From Agathobaculum sp. (GTDB lineage Bacteria; Bacillota; Clostridia; Oscillospirales; Butyricicoccaceae), in contig NZ_JALFLA010000032.1 in assembly GCF_022775115.1 (NCBI RefSeq), positions 1 to 40,271 of the forward strand: 40,271 nucleotides of DNA, written 5' to 3'. This document shows positions 31,146-40,271 of the stretch, piece by piece (the stretch's first letter is position 1; every line of letters begins with the position of its first letter). The notes under the pieces were generated by a model that saw only the letters and a list, made by a program, of their open reading frames with translations, was not told where the DNA came from and made no database searches. The translations under genes were made by a program, and so were the position numbers.

Positions 31146-32147
31146 TTACTCGGGCATGGTCACGGTGATGCCCGCTCCCTGCAGCTCGGTAACGACCGAG
31201 TTCAGGGCATCCCAAGCCTGCTGACCGCTCTTGGCAGCCGGTGCGGGCGCGGGATACTCATACCACTCTACGAGCGGCTTGTAACCACCGGGGATGGTGT
31301 TGCCGTCGGCGTCCATCGCCTGCGAGTTGCCGCTCCAGATGCCGAACGCGCAGCCGACAATACCCACCACCAGAATGAGCAGGATGCACTTGACCGGCGT
31401 CCAACCCTTCTTGATAAGGGCATAAATGCCAAGGGTAATCAGCAACGGGATCAGCTTGGGCAGGATGCCGTCCAACAGCGACTGAATGTTGATCTGGGTC
31501 GAGCCAACGATCATACGAACGCTGGTCGAGCCATAGGTTGCAATCAGGCCGCCGACGACGAATACGCCGAGGATGCTCGCCGCGCGGGTGAACTCCTTCG
31601 CGCTCGAGGTCAGCATCGAGACCGCCTTAGTACCCAAGCCGTACGACCAGTACATCAGGCCGAAACGAACGACAAACTGCACCACGTTAAAGATGATAAG
31701 GAAGAGAATCGCGCCGAGGAAGCTGCCCTGCAAAGCCATGTTCGCAGTTAAGCCCGCGGTGATCGGAACGAGCGTCAGCCAGAACAGCGCATCGCCGATG
31801 CCGCCAAGCGGACCGGCGGCCGAAATACGTACAGAACGGATGGTGGTCGTATCCGCCTTGTTCTGCTCAAGGGACAGCACGATGCCCATAACAAACGTTA
31901 CGAGGAACGGATGGGTATTGATGAAGTCCAGATTGTGCGCCATTGAGGCCTTCAGGTCTTCCTTGTTGGTATGGATCTTCTGCAGGCCGGGCAGCATGCC
32001 CCACAGCCAGCCGCACGCCTGCATTCTCTCATAGTTGAAAGAAGCCTGAAGGAAGCAGGACATCCACACCATCTTGTTCAGGGTCTTTTTGTCAAGCGCC
32101 GGAGCCGGTGTCAGATCCTGATACTTTTCGGGAATATTATATGCCAT
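31146..32147 (-). CDS. agaD: PTS mannose-family EIID component
   Basis: A 333-residue membrane protein of the PTS EIID-Man family: the N-terminal LNKMVWMSCFLQASFNYERM motif, then AAGPLGGIGDALFW and several hydrophobic helices toward the C-terminus. The extracellular-side tail is rich in Ala and Pro. With EIIC it forms the translocation channel. The ATG at 32147 overlaps the end of EIIC by 11 bases, which indicates coupled translation; a longer open frame to 32303 lies inside EIIC. Substrate probably GalNAc or galactosamine from the linked nagA, agaS and kbaZ. Confidence 0.93.
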   Translation of the reverse strand: MAYNIPEKYQDLTPAPALDKKTLNKMVWMSCFLQASFNYERMQACGWLWGMLPGLQKIHTNKEDLKASMAHNLDFINTHPFLVTFVMGIVLSLEQNKADTTTIRSVRISAAGPLGGIGDALFWLTLVPITAGLTANMALQGSFLGAILFLIIFNVVQFVVRFGLMYWSYGLGTKAVSMLTSSAKEFTRAASILGVFVVGGLIATYGSTSVRMIVGSTQINIQSLLDGILPKLIPLLITLGIYALIKKGWTPVKCILLILVVGIVGCAFGIWSGNSQAMDADGNTIPGGYKPLVEWYEYPAPAPAAKSGQQAWDALNSVVTELQGAGITVTMPE

Positions 32148-32964
32148 CCGAGTCACCTCCCATATTGCCTGCGCCAGCGTTTGCCTTGATTCTGGTATTG
32201 ATTGAGAAGTCGTAAATCGCGATCGCCGCGCCGACAAATGCGCACAGCAGCAGGGTCGCGCCCGCGGTCGAGGCATTCGCGCTGCACAGCAGTGCCATCG
32301 CAAAGCCGGCCAGCAGGAAGCCCCACATCTCGTTGGACATCATGACCTTCATCAGAATCGCAAAGCCGACAAACTTCATCGCGCCGCCCGCGGCGTCCAG
32401 ACCGGCCATGATCCAAGAGTACTGGAAGGCAAAGTTCTGCAGTGTCTCGCCGAGCACGGTGCCGCCGTACAGACCTGCGACGGAGATCAGGCCGAACAGC
32501 GTACCCAGCACGCCCATCTCGATGAAGTTTACATTTCGGATACCCTTTGCGTCCGCATTCTCCGCACATTGATCGGCCTTAGCCATCATGCCGGACATAA
32601 TGGTAAAGGTCAGGGTAACAACATATTGGCCGAACACCGCAAACGGAATCGCCAGACCCAGTGCCGCGCCCACGCCCTCAGGCGTTGCCTCCATGCCGAG
32701 AGAGACAGCGAACACCGTAGCCATAATGCCGCCGATAATCGCGTTAGGCGGCTGCGCACCGCCGATCGGCATGCTGCCGATCTGCACCAGTTGGTAAGAA
32801 CCGCCGACGACTACGCCCAGCTCAAAGTTGCCGAGAATGGCACCGATGAGTGGGCAGGTAAAGATCGGCTGATACAGGGATTCCAGAAAGCTGAATTGGT
32901 CAATGCCCATAATAAAGGCAACCACAAAGACCAAAAGCGCCTGTATAATGGTTATTTCGCCCAT
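32137..32964 (-). CDS. agaC: PTS mannose/sorbose-family EIIC component
   Basis: A 275-residue polytopic protein of the EIIC-Man/sorbose family, with the N-terminal helix IIQALLVFVVAFIMGIDQF and the conserved loop GGSYQLVQIGSMPIGGAQPP that lines the sugar site. It forms the channel with EIID, whose gene overlaps the 3' end by 11 bases. The EIIB gene is 36 bases upstream. The length is typical. Confidence 0.93.
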   Translation of the reverse strand: MGEITIIQALLVFVVAFIMGIDQFSFLESLYQPIFTCPLIGAILGNFELGVVVGGSYQLVQIGSMPIGGAQPPNAIIGGIMATVFAVSLGMEATPEGVGAALGLAIPFAVFGQYVVTLTFTIMSGMMAKADQCAENADAKGIRNVNFIEMGVLGTLFGLISVAGLYGGTVLGETLQNFAFQYSWIMAGLDAAGGAMKFVGFAILMKVMMSNEMWGFLLAGFAMALLCSANASTAGATLLLCAFVGAAIAIYDFSINTRIKANAGAGNMGGDSDGI

Positions 32965-33000
32965 TGTTTACTCCTTTCCACTTGCTTTTACGTCAAACAC

Positions 33001-33477
33001 TCACTTGAACAGCTTATCGATGCTCTCGGCCGGCGTATCCGGCACGCGCTTGATCTCAAGCGCAACGCCCAGATCCTGCAACTTTTTGAAGCACGCCACG
33101 TCATCGTCATCGACGGCAACAGAGGTCGCTACCTGACGTTTTCCATCCGTCATGTGCATATTGCCAATGTTCACCTTTTTAATCGGCACGCCGCCTTCCA
33201 CCAGCTTGAGCACATCCTGCGGATTTTCGCAGATGATCGCAATATGCTGCTTATCGGAAGCCTTGTGGATGATGTTGATGGTCTTCTCGATCGAGAAGAA
33301 GCGGGTCTGCGCATACGCAGGCGCAGCCATGTTCATCAGCCCCTGCCGGAACTCATCGGTCGACACAGCATCGTTTGCGACAAGCAGCAGGTTGGCTCCG
33401 ACAACGCCGCACCACTGGGTTGCGACCTGCCCATGAATCAGGCGGTTGTCGATTCTCGTTAGCACGATATCAGGCAT
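33001..33477 (-). CDS. agaV: PTS mannose-family EIIB component
   Basis: A 158-residue protein with the EIIB-Man/sorbose motif VLTRIDNRLIHGQVATQW; His15 receives the phosphate from EIIA and passes it to the incoming sugar. The length is normal. The ATG at 33477 has AGGGGAAGAG upstream and starts the conserved sequence, so the 32 extra residues of the open frame to 33573 are not used. It is the first gene of the operon B-C-D-unknown-A-agaS. The gene symbol follows the Aga nomenclature on context alone. Confidence 0.92.
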   Translation of the reverse strand: MPDIVLTRIDNRLIHGQVATQWCGVVGANLLLVANDAVSTDEFRQGLMNMAAPAYAQTRFFSIEKTINIIHKASDKQHIAIICENPQDVLKLVEGGVPIKKVNIGNMHMTDGKRQVATSVAVDDDDVACFKKLQDLGVALEIKRVPDTPAESIDKLFK

Positions 33478-33591
33478 TTCTCTTCCCCTTTCTCCAGTAT
33501 TTGCGTTGAGCTGTGCTGAAACGTTCCTTTTTTTCGCTCGGCATTGCTCCATCCAGGAATATCGAATCAGCACCCTCGCATTACAGCATTT

Positions 33592-33652
33592 ATTGTACCA
33601 GAAATGTTATTTGATGAATTTGCACTTTTTATCCGCTTTTTGCATTTTTAAT
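33592..33652 (-). promoter_or_regulatory. Predicted activator-dependent promoter of the PTS/agaS operon with two repeat sites
   Basis: On the minus strand a good -10 box TACAAT (33597-33592) has no recognisable -35 box. Just upstream lie two related elements, AAAAAGTGCAAAT (33631-33619, the shared 14-mer) and a TTTGCATTTTTAA copy (33640-33652), set 20 bases apart as direct repeats. Direct repeats about two helix turns apart next to a missing -35 box are typical of AraC-type activation. Confidence 0.5.
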
Positions 33653-33775
33653 TTAGACACTTTGGGTAAATTCTGACTATTATTTTCTCTTCCTATTAAA
33701 AAACCACGCACATTCAGCTCCTTCCCACGAAGATACACAAAATAATTGTTAAATCACTGACAATATCGCCGCCCA

Positions 33776-33805
33776 ATCCTTGAAAAAATATATTTTTTCA
33801 AGGAT
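33776..33805. repeat. Perfect 30-bp palindrome
   Basis: Each half is ATCCTTGAAAAAATA and its exact complement; no mismatch and no loop. It lies 19 bases upstream of the -35 box of the plus-strand promoter at 33825. It could be an operator for a dimeric regulator, or an AT-rich bidirectional terminator hairpin. Confidence 0.8.
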
Positions 33806-33824
33806 AGTATGAAAAATATTTTTA

Positions 33825-33853
33825 TTGAAATGTGCAAAAGGCGTTGATATACT
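33825..33853 (+). promoter_or_regulatory. Strong predicted plus-strand promoter with no evident gene
   Basis: TTGAAA (33825-33830) and TATACT (33848-33853) are separated by exactly 17 bases. Downstream there is no ORF with a ribosome-binding site: the open frames that start near 33895 and 33938 run antisense through gatB. The rest of the 33478-34065 gap holds the PTS promoter, the palindrome and the gatB terminator. Confidence 0.5.
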
Positions 33854-33859
33854 GCCATA

Positions 33860-34015
33860 TACTTCTTTGTTTTTAGTCAATATACCTAATTTTATTGAAA
33901 ATATTTGTTGCTATCGCTGATGCTCCTTTGGTAGGCCGTGTTCTATTCTATGCCTGCTTCACGTCGGATAAGCCAAAAGACCGAAAGCAACAGCAAGTTG
34001 CCTTCGGTCTTTCGT
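33860..34015 (+). ncRNA. Candidate small RNA (plus strand)
   Basis: The segment runs from the expected start of the 33825 promoter to the hairpin at 33976-34012, whose plus-strand side ends GGTCTTTCGTTT and could act as terminator. It is roughly 155 bases long and includes a possible small stem (GTAGGC with GCCTGC around 33931-33958). It matches no RNA family I recognise. The evidence is the promoter-terminator pair only. Confidence 0.25.
33976..34012 (-). terminator. Rho-independent terminator of the ligA-gatCAB operon
   Basis: AAAGACCGAA-GCAAC (33976-33991) pairs with GTTGC-TTCGGTCTTT (33997-34012), a 15-bp stem with one internal mismatch and a 5-base loop. The minus strand continues TGGCTTATCC after a run of Ts. 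It lies 53 bases past the gatB stop. Its symmetry may let it stop plus-strand transcripts as well. Confidence 0.8.
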
Positions 34016-34065
34016 TTGGTTTGCGGACGGCCGGCGTGTGCACGCGGGCGCGCCCATGTTATCAC

Positions 34066-35490
34066 TTACAGCTTGGCAAGCTCCTGTGCGATCAGCTTGT
34101 TAATGATCTGCGGGTTGCCTTGCCCCTTGGATGCCTTCATGCACTGCCCTACAAGGAAGCCGGTGACATTTTTTCCAGCCTTAAAGTCCGCGACTGCCTT
34201 TTCGTTGGCCGCGATCACCTCGCGCACGATGGACAGGATTGCGCCCTCGTCGGACACCTGCTTCAGCCCCATACGCGCTACGATATCCTCGACCGTTTCA
34301 TCAGTCTCAAACATGGCGGGCAGCACCTTTTTGCCGGCTGCCCCTGAGATCGTTCCCGCCTCGATCAGCTTGATCAGGTCGACCAGCTTGGCCGCGGTCA
34401 GCTTGGTCTCCGGCAGCTCAGCTCCCTTGTCGTTAAGATACTTGGAGATATCGGACAAGATCCAGTTGGCCGCGGCCTTGGGCTTTACCGACTTTGCCGC
34501 CTCGTCCAGCAGCTCGGCCTTGGCAAAGCTGTCCGAAATTAAGCGTGCTTCCATCGCGGTCATGCCGTACTCATTCAGGTAGCGCTCATAGCGTGCGATC
34601 GGCAGCTCGGGTATCTCACTCTCAATCTGCCGCATCCACTCATCGTCGATCTCGACCGCAATCAGGTCAGGATCAGGGAAATAACGGTAATCCTGCGCGT
34701 CCTCCTTGGTGCGCATCACCGTGTTTTTAAGCTTGACGTCATCCCAGCGGCGGGTCTCCTGCTGTATCTCGCCGCCGCTCTCCACCACCTCGATCTGGCG
34801 CGCAATTTCGTAGTCGATTGCGCGCACTGCGCCGGAAAAGGTGTTGATGTTCTTCATCTCCACACGGGTGCCGAATTCGGTCGAGCCTTCCGGGCGAATA
34901 GACACGTTGACATCGCAGCGGATCGAGCCTTCCTCCATCTTGCAGTCGCAGATGTCAAGATAGGACAGTGTGGTCTTGATCGTCTCCAGAAACTCCTTGG
35001 CCTCCGCCGAGGAGTGCAAATCGGGGCGGGTGACCATTTCAATTAGCGGCACGCCGCAGCGGTTGAAGTCAACGACCGTACCGTCTATCTCATCGTGCAG
35101 CAGCTTGCCCGCATCCTCCTCAAAATGAATGCGCTCCAAACGGCAGGACTTCTTTTCCCCGTCCACATAGAAGAACACCTCGCCGTTTTCACAGATCGGC
35201 ACATCAAACTGAGATATCTGATAGGCCTTGGGCAGATCGGGGTAAAAATAATTCTTACGGTCGGCCTTGCAGAGCTTGTTTACCGTGCAGCCGGTCGCCT
35301 TGCCCATCTTGGCCGCAAAGTGAACGACCTGCCGATTGAGCACGGGCAGCGCGCCCGGCATACCGGTGCAGACCGGACAGGTGTGCGTATTGATCGGCGC
35401 GCCGAACGCGGTCGAGCACGAGCAATATATCTTGCTCTTGGTGGAAAGCTCCGCGTGCACCTCAAGGCCGATGACAGCTTGGTATTTCAT
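34066..35490 (-). CDS. gatB: Asp-tRNA(Asn)/Glu-tRNA(Gln) amidotransferase subunit B
   Basis: A 474-residue subunit that phosphorylates the misacylated Glu or Asp so that ammonia from GatA can amidate it on the tRNA. The start has VIGLEVHAELSTKSKIYCSCS, and CPVCTG supplies further zinc-binding cysteines. PYNR-type and helical-domain segments follow, with the YqeY-like C-terminal tail (FLVGQCMKASKGQGNPQIIN). The length is normal. Last gene of the operon, 15 bases after gatA, with a terminator behind it. Confidence 0.97.
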   Translation of the reverse strand: MKYQAVIGLEVHAELSTKSKIYCSCSTAFGAPINTHTCPVCTGMPGALPVLNRQVVHFAAKMGKATGCTVNKLCKADRKNYFYPDLPKAYQISQFDVPICENGEVFFYVDGEKKSCRLERIHFEEDAGKLLHDEIDGTVVDFNRCGVPLIEMVTRPDLHSSAEAKEFLETIKTTLSYLDICDCKMEEGSIRCDVNVSIRPEGSTEFGTRVEMKNINTFSGAVRAIDYEIARQIEVVESGGEIQQETRRWDDVKLKNTVMRTKEDAQDYRYFPDPDLIAVEIDDEWMRQIESEIPELPIARYERYLNEYGMTAMEARLISDSFAKAELLDEAAKSVKPKAAANWILSDISKYLNDKGAELPETKLTAAKLVDLIKLIEAGTISGAAGKKVLPAMFETDETVEDIVARMGLKQVSDEGAILSIVREVIAANEKAVADFKAGKNVTGFLVGQCMKASKGQGNPQIINKLIAQELAKL

Positions 35491-35505
35491 GTTATGTCTC
35501 CTCCT

Positions 35506-36975
35506 TTACAGCGCGGCGATGATGTTGCGCAGGCCGCTCGCCTGCTCAAAGGCCAGACCGGCGTTGAGCAGCGTCTGCTCACCAAAGCGCGGGCCGATGA
35601 GCTGCATACCCACAGGCAGCTTGTTCGAATCGAAGCCGCAGGGCTGCGTCAGTCCAGGCAGACCGGCGATATTGACCGATACCGTGCAGATATCCCCCGC
35701 ATACATTTCGAGCGGATTTGCGGTTTTCGAGCCGATCTCATATGCAGTGGTCGGCGCAACAGGGGTCAGGATCAAATCGCACTTTTCAAACACCGCAGCA
35801 AACTCCTCGCGGATTTTACGCTGCGCGGCGCGCGCCTTCTTATAATATGCGTCATAATAGCCGGAGGAGAGCACATAGGTGCCCAGCATGATGCGGCGCT
35901 GCACCTCCGAGCCAAAGCCCTCCGAGCGGCTCTTGACGTACAGCGAAACCACGTCGTCGCCTACATGGGGTGTGCGGTAGCCGTACTTTACGCCATCAAA
36001 GCGCGCCAGATTGGACGACGCCTCGGCCGAAGAGAGAATGTAGTAGATCGGCAGCGCGTACTCGACCAGCGGCAGCGAGATCTCGAACACCTCCGCGCCA
36101 AGGCTTTTGTAGGTCTCGGCCGCCGCCATCACATGCTTACGGACTTCATCCGAGATGCCCGCGCCGAAATACTCCTTAGGCAGACCGATCCGCAGCCCCC
36201 TGACATCCGCCTTCAGATTGGCACGGACAGAGCCTTCAAACGGCGTCTTGACCGAGGTCGAATCGTGCAGCGGGTCATGGCCGGTGATGGCATCGAGCAG
36301 CATGGCCGTATCCTCGATCGAACGGCCAAAGGGGCCGATCTGGTCGAGCGAGGACGCAAACGCGATAAGACCGTAGCGCGAGACTGCGCCGTAGGTAGGC
36401 TTGAGGCCGACGACGCCGCAGAACGATGCAGGCTGGCGAATCGAGCCGCCGGTATCCGAGCCGAGCGACAGCGGCGCTTCGCCCGCCGCAACGAGAGCAG
36501 CCGATCCGCCCGACGAGCCACCGGGCACGCGGTCGAGTCCGTGTGGGTTGCGCGTCGGGTGCATCGCCGAGTTCTCGCAGGACGAACCCATGGCGAACTC
36601 ATCCATATTGGCCTTGCCGGTGATGACCACATCCTGTGCGGCCAGCTTTTCGATGACCGTCGCGTTATAGGGCGGCTTGAAGTTATACAGCATCTTGGAC
36701 GCGCAGGTGGTGAGCGTGCCCTTGGTGCAGATATTGTCCTTTACCGCGACCGGGATACCCGCCAGCGCGGACAGCGCTTCGCCCGCGGCGCGTTTGCGGT
36801 CGACCGCTTCGGCCTGCGCCAGCGCGACCTGCTCCGTCACAGTCACATAGCCCTGTACTTTATCCTCCACCGCCTTGGTGCGGGCAAAAATATCCTTTGC
36901 CAGCTCGGTTGCAGAGATCTCCTTCTTGCCGAGCAGCTCGGACAGCTCGGCCGCTGTTTTTTCATAAAGTGCCAT
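35506..36975 (-). CDS. gatA: Asp-tRNA(Asn)/Glu-tRNA(Gln) amidotransferase subunit A
   Basis: A 489-residue amidase-family glutaminase that releases ammonia from glutamine for GatB. The catalytic triad is complete at the standard positions: Lys79 (IPVAVKDN), Ser154 (PGGSSGGSAA) and the nucleophile Ser178 (SDTGGSIRQPA). The length is typical. It lies 16 bases after gatC and 15 bases before gatB. Confidence 0.97.
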   Translation of the reverse strand: MALYEKTAAELSELLGKKEISATELAKDIFARTKAVEDKVQGYVTVTEQVALAQAEAVDRKRAAGEALSALAGIPVAVKDNICTKGTLTTCASKMLYNFKPPYNATVIEKLAAQDVVITGKANMDEFAMGSSCENSAMHPTRNPHGLDRVPGGSSGGSAALVAAGEAPLSLGSDTGGSIRQPASFCGVVGLKPTYGAVSRYGLIAFASSLDQIGPFGRSIEDTAMLLDAITGHDPLHDSTSVKTPFEGSVRANLKADVRGLRIGLPKEYFGAGISDEVRKHVMAAAETYKSLGAEVFEISLPLVEYALPIYYILSSAEASSNLARFDGVKYGYRTPHVGDDVVSLYVKSRSEGFGSEVQRRIMLGTYVLSSGYYDAYYKKARAAQRKIREEFAAVFEKCDLILTPVAPTTAYEIGSKTANPLEMYAGDICTVSVNIAGLPGLTQPCGFDSNKLPVGMQLIGPRFGEQTLLNAGLAFEQASGLRNIIAAL

Positions 36976-36991
36976 TTCTCTGTCCCCTCCC

Positions 36992-37279
36992 TTACTCGAC
37001 TACGCGCGGCACGGCTACGCCGCCCGCCTGAAAGTCCGGCGCGTTCGGCTCAATGAGCTGATCGGGCGTGTACTCCTGCACCACCTCGTCCGGGTGGAAA
37101 GCATTCTTGCGCTCGGTGTCGATGACATCCGTGATATCGCCAAGGTCGAGTACGGCCAGCTTGTCCACCATGCCGACGATATCCTGCATATCGTCGGCCA
37201 GCCGGTCAAAAATGCCGCCGGTCGAGTCGAGCCGCGCGAGGGATGCAATGTGTTCAATTTCTTTCCTTGAAATTGCCAT
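36992..37279 (-). CDS. gatC: Asp-tRNA(Asn)/Glu-tRNA(Gln) amidotransferase subunit C
   Basis: A 95-residue stabilising subunit that wraps between GatA and GatB. The family pattern is clear: ISRKEIEHIASLARLD at the N-terminus and a C-terminal LRDDxV-like region ending VPRVVE. AGGAGGAT precedes the ATG. The gene sits between ligA and gatA with gaps of 18 and 16 bases. Confidence 0.95.
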   Translation of the reverse strand: MAISRKEIEHIASLARLDSTGGIFDRLADDMQDIVGMVDKLAVLDLGDITDVIDTERKNAFHPDEVVQEYTPDQLIEPNAPDFQAGGVAVPRVVE

Positions 37280-37297
37280 GTCAGTTATCCTCCTGTC

Positions 37298-39355
<2,058 letters not shown>

Positions 39356-39403
39356 TCAAATTTTTCACAGCAACGGAAGTATTTTTTGGGCTTTCGCTGC
39401 AAA

Positions 39404-40075
39404 CTATTCATAATCGCTGATTTTGCCCAGCAGGCCACCGGAAATATCGTCGATATAGGTGTAGCGCTCGGGCACCGTACCGACGATCACGGTATCAGTC
39501 ACCGGATAACTGCTGACGATCTCCCGATCCTCACCCCCAAAGGGCGTCAGGATACGAAAGCCTGCGTGCACCTCGATAATGATATTATGTCTTGTCTGGT
39601 TAATGCCTGCGGACGAGAATGCGCTGACGAACTCGGCCTCCATCTGCACCAGTCCGGCCATGCCGATATCCACACTTGGCCCCATGCCGGTGAAGAAATT
39701 AGGCGCGAATACCGTGCCGAGCGGCACCTCGACCGTCGTCTGCTCCAAATCATCCAACCGCTCAAACAGGCCGTTGACGATGCGCGCCTTAATCTTGCCC
39801 ACCGCAATCACATCGGTGCGCAGCGCGGTGATATGGTTCTGGTCATCCCGCTCCAGAATGACAAGGTTTGCGAACGCCTCCGGGTGGGCGAACACCTCCT
39901 CTTCCATCAGGTTGTTAATCTCCTGTATCGCGCTGTCCTCACAGATATTCGAAGCGTACTCCATGAAAATACGCTGCATCCGCCGCGTTATCATCGCGCC
40001 GGCCGTGACCAGAAGCACCATCAGCAGCAGCAGCGCCCACCGTCCACCCGTTTTTCGGTATTTTCGCCGCCGCAT
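39404..40075 (-). CDS. yunB: YunB-like sporulation protein
   Basis: A 223-residue protein with one N-terminal membrane helix (residues about 14-32) and an extracytoplasmic part typical of YunB: ASNICEDSAIQEINNLM, ERDDQNHITALRTDVIAVG, GTVFAPNFFTGMGP, NIIIEVHAGFRILTPF, and TDTVIVGTVPERYTYID near the C-terminus. YunB is needed for efficient sporulation in Bacillus and is under forespore/mother-cell control there. The ATG at 40075 follows AAGGGGGG; the open frame to 40132 adds unrelated residues. It marks the host as belonging to an endospore-forming lineage. Confidence 0.88.
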   Translation of the reverse strand: MRRRKYRKTGGRWALLLLMVLLVTAGAMITRRMQRIFMEYASNICEDSAIQEINNLMEEEVFAHPEAFANLVILERDDQNHITALRTDVIAVGKIKARIVNGLFERLDDLEQTTVEVPLGTVFAPNFFTGMGPSVDIGMAGLVQMEAEFVSAFSSAGINQTRHNIIIEVHAGFRILTPFGGEDREIVSSYPVTDTVIVGTVPERYTYIDDISGGLLGKISDYE

Positions 40076-40150
40076 AGCGCACCCCCCTTCACGACAATAT
40101 ACGCCGCGCCGGGCAAAAAAAGAAGCACCCAAATGGTAGCACCAGATAAG

Positions 40151-40184
40151 AAAACATTGAAAAAGTCAGTGAAATCAATGTTTT
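40151..40184. other. AT-rich inverted repeat upstream of yunB
   Basis: AAAACATTGA (40151-40160) pairs with TCAATGTTTT (40175-40184) around a 14-base loop, followed by one more T. It could be a weak terminator or part of the yunB control region. Confidence 0.4.
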
Positions 40185-40235
40185 TCATGGTGCAAACACG
40201 GTGCGAAGTCGAAACAATCAAATACTGACATGCTC

Positions 40236-40270
40236 AAAGGGCGTTGATATGCAAGTATCAGCGCCCTTTT
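40236..40270. terminator. Terminator-like hairpin at the right edge
   Basis: AAAGGGCGTTGATA (40236-40249) pairs with TATCAGCGCCCTTT (40256-40269), with one G-T pair and a 6-base loop. The plus side ends in TTTT and the minus side in CCCTTTGAG, so it could act in either direction. It probably ends a minus-strand gene beyond the window or isolates yunB. Confidence 0.6.
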
Positions 40271-40271
40271 C

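Noticed and set aside
33895-34582. Plus-strand open frames downstream of the 33825 promoter
   Set aside because: They start without a ribosome-binding site and extend antisense through gatB; their translations look like random GC-rich sequence.
35095-37056. A 653-codon open frame on the plus strand
   Set aside because: It lies antisense to gatA and gatB, which have complete catalytic motifs. Its translation is rich in Arg, His and Ala without any known motif, the usual shadow of a GC-rich gene.
40021-40221. A 66-codon open frame with a hydrophobic stretch at the right end
   Set aside because: It overlaps the yunB start in another frame, has no ribosome-binding site and ends in low-complexity cysteines.

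Overview
The window looks like a chromosomal segment of a Gram-positive, spore-lineage Clostridia bacterium (Oscillospirales-like, probably a gut commensal). The reasons are a gatCAB amidotransferase operon, an NAD-dependent ligA, a YunB-type sporulation protein, Gram-positive Shine-Dalgarno sequences before most genes, and a mannose-family PTS that feeds a galactosamine pathway. No RNA gene of a known family, CRISPR array or insertion sequence was seen. Almost every gene lies on the minus strand; the only confident plus-strand gene is an AraC-type regulator.

Region A (about 1-23,560, minus strand, continuing past the left edge) is one long surface-glycan operon. Reading in its direction of transcription, it starts with a serine-recombinase-like protein that has lost its catalytic residues. 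A promoter precedes it, flanked by two copies of a palindromic 33-bp repeat. Next come a GT2 glycosyltransferase and a complete GDP-D-glycero-alpha-D-manno-heptose pathway (HddA, an SDR epimerase, a fused HddC-GmhB, GmhA). A visibly AT-richer block follows, with another GT2, a 1031-residue GT8-GT2-coiled-coil-methyltransferase protein, an ABC-2 permease, an ABC ATPase fused to a GT-C membrane glycosyltransferase, a second GT-C enzyme and a small membrane protein. After that come GtrB, a full set of enzymes for a dTDP-2,6-dideoxyhexose (2,3-dehydratase, 3-ketoreductase, RmlC-like epimerase, SDR 4-ketoreductase, RmlA, start of RmlB), UDP-galactopyranose mutase and GtrA. The inferred product is an ABC-exported glycan that may carry heptose, galactofuranose and a 2,6-dideoxyhexose and be decorated outside the membrane with lipid-linked sugars.

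Region B (about 23,705-33,850) is an N-acetylgalactosamine/galactosamine uptake and catabolism locus. An AraC-family regulator is divergent from nagA-(membrane protein)-kbaZ. A second minus-strand operon has PTS EIIB, EIIC, EIID, an unknown membrane-anchored protein, EIIA and AgaS. Both control regions hold the same 14-mer, a likely regulator site. No tagatose-6-phosphate kinase and no catalytic KbaY-type aldolase subunit is in the window. A yajC gene sits between AgaS and the regulator.

Region C (about 33,976-40,271) is housekeeping: ligA-gatC-gatA-gatB ending in a good terminator, and an upstream yunB. The 588-bp gap between the PTS operon and gatB holds the PTS promoter, a perfect 30-bp palindrome, and a well-formed plus-strand promoter aimed at a terminator hairpin with no convincing ORF between them, so it is a candidate small RNA.
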